Counted from the stretch's first letter, positions 7,673 through 14,481 are shown. The stretch: 18,393 bases of DNA from an uncultured Eubacteriales bacterium (GCA_905209135.1 CAJLRT010000002.1:1-18393); one strand, 5' to 3'. Notes: a model not told the origin generated them from the sequence alone. Made by a program: numbers and translations.

Positions 7673-8462
7673 TTTTCTTCACCACCTTAATTTCCCCCTC
7701 AGGCACGGTCTGCGAGCCGTGGATGGTATAGGTGTCCTTGCCGTCGAGCCGGCGCTCGATCAGGCGCAGGATCCGGGTTATGGTAAAGGTCATAACAAAA
7801 TAGAGCACGCAGGTGACGAAGAACACCTCGAAATACCGGTAGTTGTTCGCGGCGATCGTCTTGCTCTGGAAAAACAGCTCGGACACGGAAATGACGTTGA
7901 GCACCGACGTGTCCTTGATGTTGATGACAAACTCGTTGCCCGTGGCGGGCAGGATATTGCGGATGACCTGGGGCAGGATGATGCTGCGCATGGTTTTGGT
8001 GTGGCTCATGCCGATGGAGTGCGCGGCCTCGAACTGGCCCTTGTCGATCGACAGAATGCCGCCGCGCACGATCTCCGCCATATACGCGCCGGTGTTGACG
8101 GATACGATCAGGTACCCGGCGAGCAGGGTAGGCAGATATACGCCGCCCATGGCCGCGCCGTAAAAGATGACCATGGCCTGCACGATCATCGGCGTGCCGC
8201 GGAACACCTCAATGTAGGCGGTGAGGATAAAGTTGACGATTTTCATCACGACCCGCTTGAACCGCGAGCTTTTCGGCGTGATGGGAATGGTGCGCACAAC
8301 GCCGATGAGCAGCCCGATGACCGAGCCGGTTATGGTGGCTGTGATGGCGATCAGCAGCGTGACGCCCGCGCCCTTGAGGAACATGGGCCAGTAGGTGGTG
8401 ACGAGCGACCAGACCCACTGGAAAAAGCTGCTGTTCGCGTTCGCGGCATAGAGTGGTAACAT
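7665..8462 (-). CDS. Amino-acid ABC transporter permease (HisM/GlnP type)
   Basis: 265 residues, a polytopic membrane protein of the His/Glu/Gln/Arg permease family. Hydrophobic segments begin near residue 20, and EVFRGTP (85-91) is the family's conserved cytoplasmic turn. The EAA coupling loop that docks on the ATPase is [20 protein letters not shown] at 142-161, followed by LPQ. Only one permease is present, so a homodimer is expected. The start is ATG 8462, with AAAGGAA 8 nt upstream; the open frame extends 27 codons further upstream, but that stretch runs through the intercistronic hairpin and has no ribosome site. It ends overlapping the ATPase start. Confidence 0.93.
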   Translation of the reverse strand: MLPLYAANANSSFFQWVWSLVTTYWPMFLKGAGVTLLIAITATITGSVIGLLIGVVRTIPITPKSSRFKRVVMKIVNFILTAYIEVFRGTPMIVQAMVIFYGAAMGGVYLPTLLAGYLIVSVNTGAYMAEIVRGGILSIDKGQFEAAHSIGMSHTKTMRSIILPQVIRNILPATGNEFVINIKDTSVLNVISVSELFFQSKTIAANNYRYFEVFFVTCVLYFVMTFTITRILRLIERRLDGKDTYTIHGSQTVPEGEIKVVKKND

Positions 8463-8510
8463 AGGCGGATTCCTTTCTTGTTGGGATGGCGCGGTAGGCG
8501 GAAACGGAAA

Positions 8511-8542
8511 TGCCGCTTTGCCACATACATGACAAAGCGGCA
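8511..8542 (-). terminator. Intercistronic hairpin between binding-protein and permease genes
   Basis: A perfect 10-bp stem (TGCCGCTTTG at 8511-8520 with its complement at 8533-8542) and a 12-nt loop, placed 14 bp after the binding-protein stop. The downstream minus-strand sequence is only moderately T-rich, so it is probably a leaky terminator or 3'-end stabiliser that keeps binding protein in excess over the membrane parts, as is common in such operons (inference). Confidence 0.65.
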
Positions 8543-8555
8543 ATGTGTTTTCAGG

Positions 8556-9374
8556 TCAGTTCTGTTCGGAGGGCTGGTTGCGGATGGCCGCGTCCATCAG
8601 TTCCACGCGTTTCTCATCGGAAATGCCGGCGAGGATTTCGTTGATCTGCTCGCGCAGGTCGTCGTTGCCCTTCTTGATGCCCGCCGCGATGGCGACGTCG
8701 TCGTCCGAAGCGACAAAGCCGTCCTCAAACTCGACCATGGCGAAGTTGGCGTTGGCGGAGGTGGCGGAAATACCCTCGGGCCGTTCGGACACGTAGCCGT
8801 CGATAATGCCGGATTCAAGCGCGACGCGCATGGCGGTGAAATCATCCATGGCGGTCTGCTGGTCCACGCCCTCGATCTGCTCGATGACGGTGTAGTGGAA
8901 CGTGCCGAGCTGGGCCGTGATCTTCGCGCCCTTGAAGTCCTGGATGCTGGTGGCGTTCTCATACGCGCCGCCCTTTTTGACGACCATGACCAGGTCGGAC
9001 TTATAGTAGTTTTCGGTAAAGTCGATCGTCTCCTTGCGCTCGGCCGTCGGGGACATGCCCGCGATGATCGCGTCGATGGTGCCGGACTGCAGCGCCTGCG
9101 GCAGGCCTTCCCACGCCGTCTTGACGATGACGAGGTCTTTGCCGAGGCCCTCGGCGATGATCTTGGCGATCTCCACGTCGTAGCCGCCGGCATAGCCGCC
9201 GCCCTCGATGGGCACGGCGCCGTTGCTGTCGTCCTGCTGCGTCCAGTTGAAGGGGGCGTAGGCGCATTCAAGGCCGACGCGGAACTCGCCCTTTTCCTGC
9301 TTGCAGCCGGAAAGGCCGCAGCCCAGGCCGCAGATTATGACCGCGACACAAAGAATAGACAGAAATTTTTTCAT
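8556..9374 (-). CDS. Amino-acid ABC transporter substrate-binding lipoprotein (SBP_bac_3)
   Basis: 272 residues. The signal peptide ends in a good lipobox, LSGC, with the lipid-carrying Cys at 24. The mature part is a canonical family-3 binding protein in normal order: FRVGLECAYAPFNW at the start, GYDVEIAKIIAEGLGKDL, GTIDAIIAGMSPTAERKETI (the ligand-lobe signature with the Arg that usually grips the amino-acid carboxylate), ALESGIIDGYVSE, and the closing VAIAAGIKKGNDDLREQINE. It captures an amino acid outside the membrane and hands it to the permease. AGGAG lies 8 nt before the ATG and a good promoter lies upstream. The exact amino acid is not determinable by eye. It contrasts with the rearranged paralog at 11124. 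Confidence 0.95.
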   Translation of the reverse strand: MKKFLSILCVAVIICGLGCGLSGCKQEKGEFRVGLECAYAPFNWTQQDDSNGAVPIEGGGYAGGYDVEIAKIIAEGLGKDLVIVKTAWEGLPQALQSGTIDAIIAGMSPTAERKETIDFTENYYKSDLVMVVKKGGAYENATSIQDFKGAKITAQLGTFHYTVIEQIEGVDQQTAMDDFTAMRVALESGIIDGYVSERPEGISATSANANFAMVEFEDGFVASDDDVAIAAGIKKGNDDLREQINEILAGISDEKRVELMDAAIRNQPSEQN

Positions 9375-9417
9375 TTTGTACTCTCCTAACTTTCAGTTGC
9401 GTTTCCATACGTAAGAA

Positions 9418-9446
9418 ATTATTACCCAAAATGAAAGTTTTGTCAA
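9418..9446 (-). promoter_or_regulatory. Promoter of the minus-strand ABC operon
   Basis: On the minus strand: consensus TTGACA (9441-9446), 17 bp, AATAAT (9418-9423). An inverted pair ATGAAA (9431-9436) and TTTCAT (about 9464-9469) brackets the -35 and could be an operator, but no regulator is assignable. The leader is about 35-40 nt with no T-box or riboswitch signature seen. Confidence 0.75.
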
Positions 9447-9555
9447 GCAAAAAACGCGAATTTTCATGTTTTCCCCATAACCCTGCCGAAATTGCGTATA
9501 AAAACGGGGAAAATGGGGAATACTATACAGTTTCGGCGCGCGGGCGCGGCCATGG

Positions 9556-9663
9556 TATAATATTAAATGTATAGCGGGGCGGCGGAGTTGCTGCGCCGAA
9601 CCCCGCCTGCACGCACGGACAGCAAATACCTCCCGCCGGAAAGGCGGGAGGTATTTGCTGTCC
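9556..9663 (+). ncRNA. Possible small structured RNA
   Basis: TATAAT (9556-9561) preceded by TGG makes a good extended -10 promoter on the plus strand, though its -35 is poor. The predicted RNA of about 95 nt would fold almost entirely into two hairpins: GCGGGG-CGGCG / CGCCG-AA-CCCCGC (9574-9606) and a perfect 21-bp stem (9617-9637 with 9643-9663). The second stem is also the end of the opposing GNAT gene, and no strong T-tract follows it, so the RNA may be an accident of that terminator. No family recognised. Confidence 0.3.
9617..9663 (-). terminator. Long hairpin ending the GNAT gene
   Basis: A perfect 21-bp stem with a GGAAA loop, starting 3 bp beyond the GNAT stop codon. The arms carry AAAT and ATTT runs near the base rather than a free T-tract, so termination may rely on the stem itself or the hairpin may stabilise the mRNA end. 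Confidence 0.6.
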
Positions 9664-9665
9664 GG

Positions 9666-10250
9666 TTATATTGTCTCGATAAAATGGTTTTCGTACATGT
9701 CCCAGTACTTTGTGTATACGCGCCCGTCGTTTCCGTCAAAATTGAGCTGGTACATCCTGAATATAACGGGAAAGTTTTTCGGCTGCCACAGCTCCTCGTA
9801 GGAATACTTGTACTGCATGCCGAGCGCCTGCATCACACGGCCGCTTCTGGGGTTGTTCACGTCGTGCGTCGCCGTAATATAGGGCAGGCCGTCCCGTTTC
9901 ACCTGCTCCACGGCGGCCTTTGCCGCCTCGCTTATCATGCCCCGGCGCCAGAACTCCCTGCGGAGCCCGTAGCCGAGGTCGTGGTTGTCGTCCATGCTCA
10001 CATGGACGTAGCCGATGGGGACGTTGTCGCTTTTTTGGCAGACGGCGTACCGATACCCTTTCGGCCGGGCGTATTCCGCCGCATAGCGCTGCTCATAAAA
10101 CGCCCGTGCCTCTTCCATGGATTGGAGCGGATACCACGGCAGGAATGTATTGACTTCCCTGTCGCTGTAAATGGCAAACAGCGCCGGAATATCGTCCTCT
10201 GTAAATTTCCTGAGTACCAGGCGTTCGGTTTCGAGTGCTGGCGTGTTCAT
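9666..10250 (-). CDS. GNAT-family N-acetyltransferase (RimJ/RimL-like)
   Basis: 194 residues of the Acetyltransf_3 branch of the GNAT superfamily: opening TERLVLRKFTEDDIPALFAI, substrate-side YPLQSMEEARAFYEQRY, a central DLGYGLRREFWRRGMISEA at 91-109 that is the acetyl-CoA pyrophosphate loop (RRGM in place of the usual Q-x-x-G-x-G/A), and VNNPRSGRVMQALGMQY at 131-147. It transfers an acetyl group from acetyl-CoA to an amine, possibly a protein N-terminus or small molecule; the substrate is unknown. The start is ATG 10250, with GGGAGGGG 7 nt upstream; 18 further in-frame codons upstream have weaker support. Single-gene unit with its own promoter and terminating hairpin. Confidence 0.9.
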   Translation of the reverse strand: MNTPALETERLVLRKFTEDDIPALFAIYSDREVNTFLPWYPLQSMEEARAFYEQRYAAEYARPKGYRYAVCQKSDNVPIGYVHVSMDDNHDLGYGLRREFWRRGMISEAAKAAVEQVKRDGLPYITATHDVNNPRSGRVMQALGMQYKYSYEELWQPKNFPVIFRMYQLNFDGNDGRVYTKYWDMYENHFIETI

Positions 10251-10309
10251 CGTTCGCCCCTCCCGCATTGGATTGCCGCGCGTCCGTCCAGGAATGCGCC
10301 GCACTGCCC

Positions 10310-10338
10310 ATTATAGCAGCTCTGAATCGAAAAATCCA
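10310..10338 (-). promoter_or_regulatory. Promoter of the GNAT gene
   Basis: On the minus strand TATAAT (10310-10315) with TGC directly before it, an extended -10. The -35 region (TGGATT, 10333-10338, 17-bp spacing) is weak, as usual for extended -10 promoters. The leader is about 53 nt. Confidence 0.6.
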
Positions 10339-10369
10339 CACCCGCCGCCGAAAATTTGCAAAGGGACGC

Positions 10370-10405
10370 AAAAAAAGGCGGCACAGCCGTCGGCCGTGCC
10401 GCCTT
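10370..10405 (-). terminator. Terminator of the spore coat gene pair
   Basis: A 10-bp stem (AAGGCGGCAC at 10375-10384 with GTGCCGCCTT at 10396-10405) plus an inner GCC/GGC pairing, followed on the minus strand by TTTTTTTGCG. It lies 37 bp after the CotF-type gene. Confidence 0.85.
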
Positions 10406-10441
10406 CAGGCCGCGGGGGCCTTTTCTCTGCGGTTTTGTCCG

Positions 10442-10693
10442 TCAGTTGACGCTCGCGGCGTATTTCTGCTTGACCTTGTCGATCTGCTGCGTCTGGGCGG
10501 TCTCCATGGGATACCAGCCCTTTTCGGACATTTTGTTGTAAATCTCGTTCTGCATCTGCAGCGTTTCGTTCAGCCGCTGGTCGAACGTGTTGTGCACGTT
10601 CGCGGTGGACGATTCGATGGTGCCGTGCAGATACAGGTCGCACGCGCCCTTGACGGTAAGCAGTACGTCCTCCATGAGGTTCTTGTCATCCAT
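10442..10693 (-). CDS. Spore coat protein, CotF-like, 83 aa
   Basis: A small helical protein of the spore coat CotF-type family. MDDKNLMEDVLLTVKGACDL matches the usual N-terminal helix (L-x-D-x-L-x-x-x-K), followed by HGTIESSTANVHNTFDQRLN and a C-terminal QNEIYNKMSEKGWYPMETAQ that is highly characteristic (kGWY). Such proteins are helix bundles that associate with the coat of the maturing spore; the family assignment is secure, the exact layer is not known. The start is ATG 10693 with AAAGGAG 8 nt upstream; an in-frame GTG at 10702 overlaps that ribosome site and is rejected. The second coat gene lies 13 bp upstream, making a two-gene operon. Confidence 0.88.
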   Translation of the reverse strand: MDDKNLMEDVLLTVKGACDLYLHGTIESSTANVHNTFDQRLNETLQMQNEIYNKMSEKGWYPMETAQTQQIDKVKQKYAASVN

Positions 10694-10706
10694 TTCAGTC
10701 ACTCCT

Positions 10707-10883
10707 TTACTTTACCAGCTGAAACAGCTGCGCCATAGCCTGCTGGTGCTTGTTGCTAAGCTGGCGGACGAAGTTTGCCAGCTCGGCGTCCTGGAATTGG
10801 TTTGCATAGTCGCTGCATTTTGTCTGCATGTGCTGCTCATGACCCAGCGCATCTTCGATATAAGACAGTTCTTTTGGGCTCAT
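10707..10883 (-). CDS. Small spore coat-associated protein, 58 aa
   Basis: 58 residues, mostly helical and Gln-rich: MSPKELSYIEDALGHEQHMQ, TKCSDYANQFQDAELANFVR, QLSNKHQQAMAQLFQLVK. This pattern (YIEDAL.HE..M.TK..DYA...QD.EL) is the short partner usually found beside CotF-like genes in Clostridia and annotated as spore coat protein. A rubrerythrin/ferritin-like helix spacing (E10, H15, E16) is suggestive but too short for a metal site on its own. The start is ATG 10883, chosen for a near-perfect AGGAGGTGA 5 nt upstream; the longer frame to 11027 is GC-rich and has no ribosome site. First gene of the coat operon. Confidence 0.85.
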   Translation of the reverse strand: MSPKELSYIEDALGHEQHMQTKCSDYANQFQDAELANFVRQLSNKHQQAMAQLFQLVK

Positions 10884-10901
10884 GTGAATCACCTCCTGTT
10901 T

Positions 10902-10930
10902 TAGTATGCGGGCGCGCGCGGAGATTATGC
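10902..10930 (-). promoter_or_regulatory. Forespore-sigma-type promoter of the coat operon
   Basis: On the minus strand CATACTA (10902-10908) equals the known sigma-G -10 consensus. Exactly 17 bp upstream is GCATA (10926-10930), fitting the sigma-F/G -35 (GYATA / TGAATA). Start would fall around the ribosome site, giving a leader of only about 15 nt. No sigma-A promoter is seen in this interval. The match is direct; sigma assignment is inference. Confidence 0.5.
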
Positions 10931-11061
10931 GGCGGCGCGGGCAAAAAAACGCGGCGCGGACACGCTCTGTTTTGACGAAATATGAAAATCTGCAAAAAAC
11001 GGCGAAAAACAGCGAACGGGAGAGCAAATTGCGCGTATTCCTGCAAAACCCATCCTCTTTC

Positions 11062-11094
11062 GCATTAGCAATTTAATGCAGTAAAGTATATACT
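11062..11094 (+). promoter_or_regulatory. Promoter and candidate operators of the plus-strand ABC operon
   Basis: A likely sigma-A promoter is TTAGCA (11065-11070), 18 bp, TATACT (11089-11094). Two inverted repeats lie on it: GCATTA-gcaatt-TAATGC (11062-11079) over the -35, and CAGTA-N7-TACTG (11079-11095) over the -10, the latter containing the palindrome AGTATATACT (11085-11094). This arrangement suggests repression by a dimeric regulator, unidentified. Confidence 0.55.
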
Positions 11095-11123
11095 GTTGTC
11101 AAATAAATTTTTGAGGTGAAACT

Positions 11124-11972
11124 ATGAAGGGCAAAAGAATACTTTCCATGCTCCTGTGCGCGCTGATGCTCTGCGCCGTTTTTGCGGGCTGCGGGAAAAA
11201 GGGCGGCGCAACGGAGTTTACGGTGCTGGAGGATACGCTGGCGGCCGAGGAATACGGCATCGGCTTCCGCAAGGAGGACTATGCGCTCGGCATGAAAGTG
11301 CAGCAGACGCTCGACGAGATGATTGAGGACGGCAAGTTCGCCGAGATCTCCAAGAAGTGGTTCGGCGAGGACAAGGCGCTCAAGGACGCGGAGTACTATT
11401 CCGAAGTCGAGGCGACGGACGGTAGCTGGGACAAGGTGAAAGAGGCCGGCGAGCTCGTAATGGGCCTGGACGACAGCTTCCCCCCGATGGGCTACCGCGA
11501 CGATGAGAACAACATCGTCGGCTTTGATATCGACCTTGCCACAGAGGTCTGCTCCCGCCTGGGCGTGGAACTCAAGCTCCAGCCGATCGACTGGGATTCC
11601 AAAGAGCTTGAGCTTTCCTCCGGCGCGATCGACTGCATCTGGAACGGCATGTCCGTCAACGACGAGCGCCTCGAGGCGATGTTCATTCCCAAGGCGTACA
11701 TTGCCAACAAGCAGATTATCATCGTCCCCGCGGACTCCGATATCAAGACCAAGGACGACCTGAAGGACAAGGTTGTCGGCCTGCAGAAGGGCTCCACCGC
11801 GCTCGATGCGCTGATGGCGGACCCCATCCACGAGCAGGTGAAGGAAATTCCCGAATACCCCGATAACGTCGCCGCGTTTATGGACCTGCAGACCGGGCGT
11901 ATCGACGCGCTGGTGATCGACGAAGTCGTCGGCTACTATATGATGGAAACCGGCGTGAGCGAAGCCGAATAA
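11124..11972 (+). CDS. Circularly permuted amino-acid-binding lipoprotein (SBP_bac_3)
   Basis: 282 residues. A signal peptide with lipobox FAGC (Cys 23) is followed not by the usual start of a family-3 binding protein but by its usual end: residues 32-83 (FTVLEDTLAAEEYGIGFRKE to ISKKWFGED) are the classic C-terminal segment. After a linker (84-98) comes the normal beginning, GSWDKVKEAGELVMGLDDSF, PPMGYRD, IVGFDIDLATEV, then DCIWNGMSVNDERLEAM and GLQKGSTALDALM. The protein stops at GRIDALVIDEVVGYYMMETG plus five residues, exactly where the moved block should follow. No copy of that block exists downstream in any frame. The order is therefore permuted, not duplicated or frameshifted. Likely still an amino-acid binder feeding the permease and ATPase behind it. 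Ribosome site GAGGTGA lies 5 nt upstream. Confidence 0.93.
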   Translation: MKGKRILSMLLCALMLCAVFAGCGKKGGATEFTVLEDTLAAEEYGIGFRKEDYALGMKVQQTLDEMIEDGKFAEISKKWFGEDKALKDAEYYSEVEATDGSWDKVKEAGELVMGLDDSFPPMGYRDDENNIVGFDIDLATEVCSRLGVELKLQPIDWDSKELELSSGAIDCIWNGMSVNDERLEAMFIPKAYIANKQIIIVPADSDIKTKDDLKDKVVGLQKGSTALDALMADPIHEQVKEIPEYPDNVAAFMDLQTGRIDALVIDEVVGYYMMETGVSEAE

Positions 11973-11993
11973 CGTTTATTACGGAATGAGCCG

Positions 11994-12029
11994 TACTGCC
12001 CGCGCGGGCTCTTGCGCGGGCAGTATTTT
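11994..12029 (+). terminator. Intercistronic hairpin after the permuted binding-protein gene
   Basis: A perfect 12-bp stem (TACTGCCCGCGC at 11994-12005 with its complement at 12014-12025), an 8-nt loop and a short TTTT. It sits between the binding-protein stop and the permease ribosome site. Like the hairpin in the minus-strand operon, it is probably a partial terminator favouring binding-protein expression. Confidence 0.65.
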
Positions 12030-12046
12030 CCGAATTGGAGGATGTC

Positions 12047-12697
12047 ATGGCCTATTTAGCGACCATCACGGGTTCGCTTGCTGCCGGCGTGAAGTACACC
12101 CTGGGCGTGTTTGCCATAACGGTAGTGCTCTCCCTGCCGCTCGGGCTCGGTATGACTTTTCTGCGCACGAGCAAATCCTGCGTTCTGCGCAGCATATCCG
12201 GCTTCTATGTCTGGATTATGCGCGGCACGCCGCTTTTGCTGCAGCTCTATTTTTTCTATTACGGGCTGGCCTTTATCCCGGGTCTCAACCAGTTTCTGAC
12301 CATGGACAGGTACACGGCGGCCTGCGTTGCCTTTGTGCTCAACTACGCGGCCTATTTCTGCGAAATATTCCGCGGCGGGCTGCTGTCCATCCAGCCGGGG
12401 CAGTATGAGGCTGCGAAAGTGCTCGGCCTGTCCCGGTGGCAGACGCTGCGCAAGGTCGTGCTGCCGCAGATGCTGCGGGTGACGCTGCCCTCGATCAGCA
12501 ACGAGTGCATCACTCTTGTCAAGGACACCGCGCTCATCACCGTCATCGGCGTGACGGAGATCCTCTATTTCGCAAAGGCCACCGTCAACCGCGAGGTCGA
12601 CGCGACCGCCTACCTCGTCGCCGCGGTGTTCTACCTTGTGATGAATTTCATCCTCTCCAGGTTCTTCTCCTGGCTAGAGAAAAAGTACAGGTACTGA
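12047..12697 (+). CDS. Amino-acid ABC transporter permease (HisM/GlnP type)
   Basis: 216 residues, a standard length for this family. RGTP at 59-62 in [20 protein letters not shown] and the EAA coupling loop [20 protein letters not shown] (118-137) followed by LPQ are clear. Several membrane segments begin with [19 protein letters not shown]. It ends in a basic tail, EKKYRY. The start is ATG 12047, 5 nt after GGAGG; an in-frame TTG at 12035 overlaps that site and is rejected. Single permease, so presumably a homodimer. The next gene starts 2 nt after the stop codon. Partner of the permuted binding protein. Confidence 0.94.
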   Translation: MAYLATITGSLAAGVKYTLGVFAITVVLSLPLGLGMTFLRTSKSCVLRSISGFYVWIMRGTPLLLQLYFFYYGLAFIPGLNQFLTMDRYTAACVAFVLNYAAYFCEIFRGGLLSIQPGQYEAAKVLGLSRWQTLRKVVLPQMLRVTLPSISNECITLVKDTALITVIGVTEILYFAKATVNREVDATAYLVAAVFYLVMNFILSRFFSWLEKKYRY

Positions 12698-12699
12698 TT

Positions 12700-13446
12700 A
12701 TGAACATGATAGAAGTGAACAACCTGTCCAAGAGCTTCGGCGAGCTCAAGGTGCTCGACAATGTCAGCTTCGGCGTGGAGGCCGGCCAGACCGTCGCGGT
12801 CATCGGCCCGTCCGGCGCAGGCAAGAGCACCATGCTCCGGTGCCTGATCAACCTGGAAAAGGCCGACGGGGGCGACATCCTCATCGAGGGCCGGGCGCTC
12901 ATGCGCGGCGGCGTGTACGTAAAGGACAGCGAGGCGCGGGACGTCTGCTCCAAAATGAGCATGGTGTTCCAGTCGTTCAACCTGTTTCCCCACATGTCCG
13001 TGCTTGACAATCTGACCATGGCCCCCGTTACGGTGCGGGGGGAGAACAAGGCCGAGGCAAAAGAGCGCGCCATGCAGACGCTTGCGGAAGTCGGGCTTGC
13101 CGAAAAGGCGGGCGCGTATCCGTCCGAGCTTTCGGGCGGGCAGGCGCAGCGCGTAGCCATCGCCCGCGCGCTGATGATGAACCCCGACGTCCTGCTGTTC
13201 GACGAGCCGACCTCGTCGCTCGACCCGCAGCTTACCGCCGAAGTGCTCGCCGTGATGCGCCGGCTTTCCGAAAAGCGGATGACGATGGTCGTCGTCACCC
13301 ATGAAATGGGGTTCGCCAAGGAGGCTGCGGACAAGATTCTGTTCATGACGGACGAGGGCATCATAGGCCAGGGTACGAAAGCCGAGATTTTTGACGCGCC
13401 GAAGGACCCGCGCATCCGCGAGTTTATCGACAGCATCTTGAAGTAG
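12700..13446 (+). CDS. Polar amino-acid ABC transporter ATPase
   Basis: 248 residues: Walker [10 protein letters not shown] (36-44), Q-loop VFQSFNLFP (89-97), signature LSGGQAQR (144-151), Walker B VLLFDEP (164-170), D-loop SSLD and switch His in VTHEM (H201). A GlnQ/HisP-type subunit. It carries a short insertion, [19 protein letters not shown], before the Q-loop, seen in some family members. The start ATG at 12700 is 2 nt after the permease stop with no clear ribosome site of its own, so it depends on coupling; a second in-frame ATG (12706) is possible. The longer frame running upstream to 12436 is inside the permease gene. Last gene of the operon. Confidence 0.95.
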   Translation: MNMIEVNNLSKSFGELKVLDNVSFGVEAGQTVAVIGPSGAGKSTMLRCLINLEKADGGDILIEGRALMRGGVYVKDSEARDVCSKMSMVFQSFNLFPHMSVLDNLTMAPVTVRGENKAEAKERAMQTLAEVGLAEKAGAYPSELSGGQAQRVAIARALMMNPDVLLFDEPTSSLDPQLTAEVLAVMRRLSEKRMTMVVVTHEMGFAKEAADKILFMTDEGIIGQGTKAEIFDAPKDPRIREFIDSILK

Positions 13447-13491
13447 CGCCCGCAGGCGGGGGACCGCCCTGCCAGCGCTGCGCGGGATTAT

Positions 13492-13525
13492 AATGCCCGG
13501 AGGGGAAAACCCCTCCGGGCATTTT
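13492..13525 (+). terminator. Terminator of the plus-strand ABC operon
   Basis: A perfect 14-bp stem (AATGCCCGGAGGGG at 13492-13505 with its complement at 13510-13523), AAAA loop, then TTG. It starts 45 bp after the ATPase stop. Confidence 0.8.
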
Positions 13526-13958
13526 GTGCCATAACAGCCTGTAACGCCCTGTAAGGCGCGGGGAGATGAGCGCCGCTTATGCACAGAGAACAAAGGCCGT
13601 AGTCTGGTGCGGCATTCGGTAAAAGAATAAGTTTAATCCCCGAATCAGATTCGTCTGCGCCGTGCGCAGAATTGATCGTATTCACATTCAGAATACAAAT
13701 AAATTCAAAATATGAATACGCGCAGGGTGAACTACAAACCCTGCACAGGGGCCTCCGGCGCGGCAAGACGCCGCAAAAACATCAGGAGGGCGGCGGCAAG
13801 CCCGCAAAGAACGGCGGCCGCCTCAAACCGGCAGCCGGCAAAAAAAGGCCGCGGCAAACTGCCGGGCAAAATAAAAAATGCCTGCCCTCGCATAAATACG
13901 GTTTCCCGTACCCCCCCAATGCGAAGACCGGCATTCTTGGCTGGAATGATGCAAAAAA
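13526..13958. other. Spacer with several short palindromes, no supported gene
   Basis: No gene supported; open frames here lack ribosome sites. Clustered dyads lie at 13641-13720: CGAATC-a-GATTCG (13641-13653), TCTGCGC-cgt-GCGCAGA (13653-13669), and CGTATTCA (13677-13684) paired with TGAATACG (13713-13720) around an AT-rich patch rich in GAAT/ATTC words. This looks like a binding region, but no gene starts directly beside it. The rest, to 13900, is GC-rich. Confidence 0.45.
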
Positions 13959-14015
13959 TGAATTTTATAAATTCAATTTATGCCTCTATACATAGAATAC
14001 CACATATTGTAAAAT
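13959..14015 (+). promoter_or_regulatory. Promoter and upstream palindrome of the first RHH gene
   Basis: TATACA (13987-13992), 17 bp, TAAAAT (14010-14015) is a plausible promoter. Directly upstream is a perfect 17-bp palindrome, TGAATTT-tat-AAATTCA (13959-13975), a candidate operator. DNA here is AT-rich compared with the flank. Confidence 0.5.
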
Positions 14016-14037
14016 AAATCAAGAGGTGATACAAAAA

Positions 14038-14241
14038 ATGTCTGAATTTATTCCGAAACAATATCAATATATCGCCACCACCATCAGGCTTTCGTCACAT
14101 AAGCTTGATTTGATTAACAGCATGGCGGCAAAGCACAACATAAGCAGGAATGAATTTATAAATCAGTGCATTGATTTTGCCCTGGAGCATATGCGCGACG
14201 TGCCTGAACCAGGAGTATTTTACGCCGGGCAGATAGTTTAG
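14038..14241 (+). CDS. Ribbon-helix-helix DNA-binding protein, copy 1, 67 aa
   Basis: A small Arc/MetJ/CopG-like protein. A short N-terminal tag, SEFIPKQYQYI, precedes the beta strand ATTIRLSS, then helix KLDLINSMAAKHN and helix ISRNEFINQCIDFALEHM, the RHH fold. The strand would insert in the DNA major groove in a dimer. Two paralogs lie at 14752-14949 and 15039-15236 with the same FIPKQY tag and the same S-R-x-E-F-x-N-Q-C-I-D-F-A-L helix. The start is ATG 14038 with AGAGGTGAT 9 nt upstream; an in-frame GTG at 14026 overlaps that site. Its stop overlaps the stop of the convergent XRE gene by 4 bp. No toxin-like partner is adjacent, which argues against a classical antitoxin. Confidence 0.85.
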   Translation: MSEFIPKQYQYIATTIRLSSHKLDLINSMAAKHNISRNEFINQCIDFALEHMRDVPEPGVFYAGQIV

Positions 14242-14459
14242 CCCTTTATGTCGTCCAGCGTGGAATCAATGTACTCGAGCAGGTCGCCGGGCTGACAGCG
14301 CATAATACGGCACAGGTAGCCCAGGGATTTTGTCGTGATCGGCAAATCCTGCCGGATTCTCTGCAGGGTGTTGGAATGCAGCCCCTTTGACAACAGAAAG
14401 TAGTAGGATATTTTGTGCTCCTTCATATAGTCTCGCATAGGCTGATAAGAAATCGGCAC
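14238..14459 (-). CDS. Small XRE-type regulator (HTH_26-like), 73 aa
   Basis: MPISYQPMRDYMKEHKISYY, FLLSKGLHSNTLQRIRQDLP, ITTKSLGYLCRIMRCQPGDL and LEYIDS form the compact Cro/C1 fold typical of stand-alone HTH_26 proteins in Clostridia (I-S-Y-x-P opening, C-x-P-G-D-L-L-E-Y ending). The start is GTG 14459, supported by the family opening and by GGGAG about 9 nt upstream; an ATG at 14438 would cut off the first strand. It converges on the first RHH gene with a 4-bp stop overlap, so transcription of either opposes the other. Upstream by 22 bp lies a doubtful 69-codon frame. No own promoter was found. Target unknown. Confidence 0.8.
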   Translation of the reverse strand: MPISYQPMRDYMKEHKISYYFLLSKGLHSNTLQRIRQDLPITTKSLGYLCRIMRCQPGDLLEYIDSTLDDIKG

Positions 14460-14481
14460 GGTTCACCACTCCCTCTGTTTT

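Noticed and set aside
6780..8459. A 559-codon plus-strand frame
   Set aside because: It is the reverse of the ABC ATPase and permease genes, which carry all family motifs.
8556..9374. Circular permutation in the sister binding protein as well
   Set aside because: Its blocks are in the normal order, from FRVGLECAYAPFNW to AAGIKKGNDDLREQ.
13672..14017. Two overlapping basic open frames of about 100 codons
   Set aside because: No ribosome sites, low-complexity Lys/Arg/Pro composition, and they run through the promoter and palindrome of RHH copy 1.
14038..14459. A toxin-antitoxin pair
   Set aside because: Both convergent products are DNA-binding proteins; no RelE-, MazF- or HicA-like toxin is adjacent.
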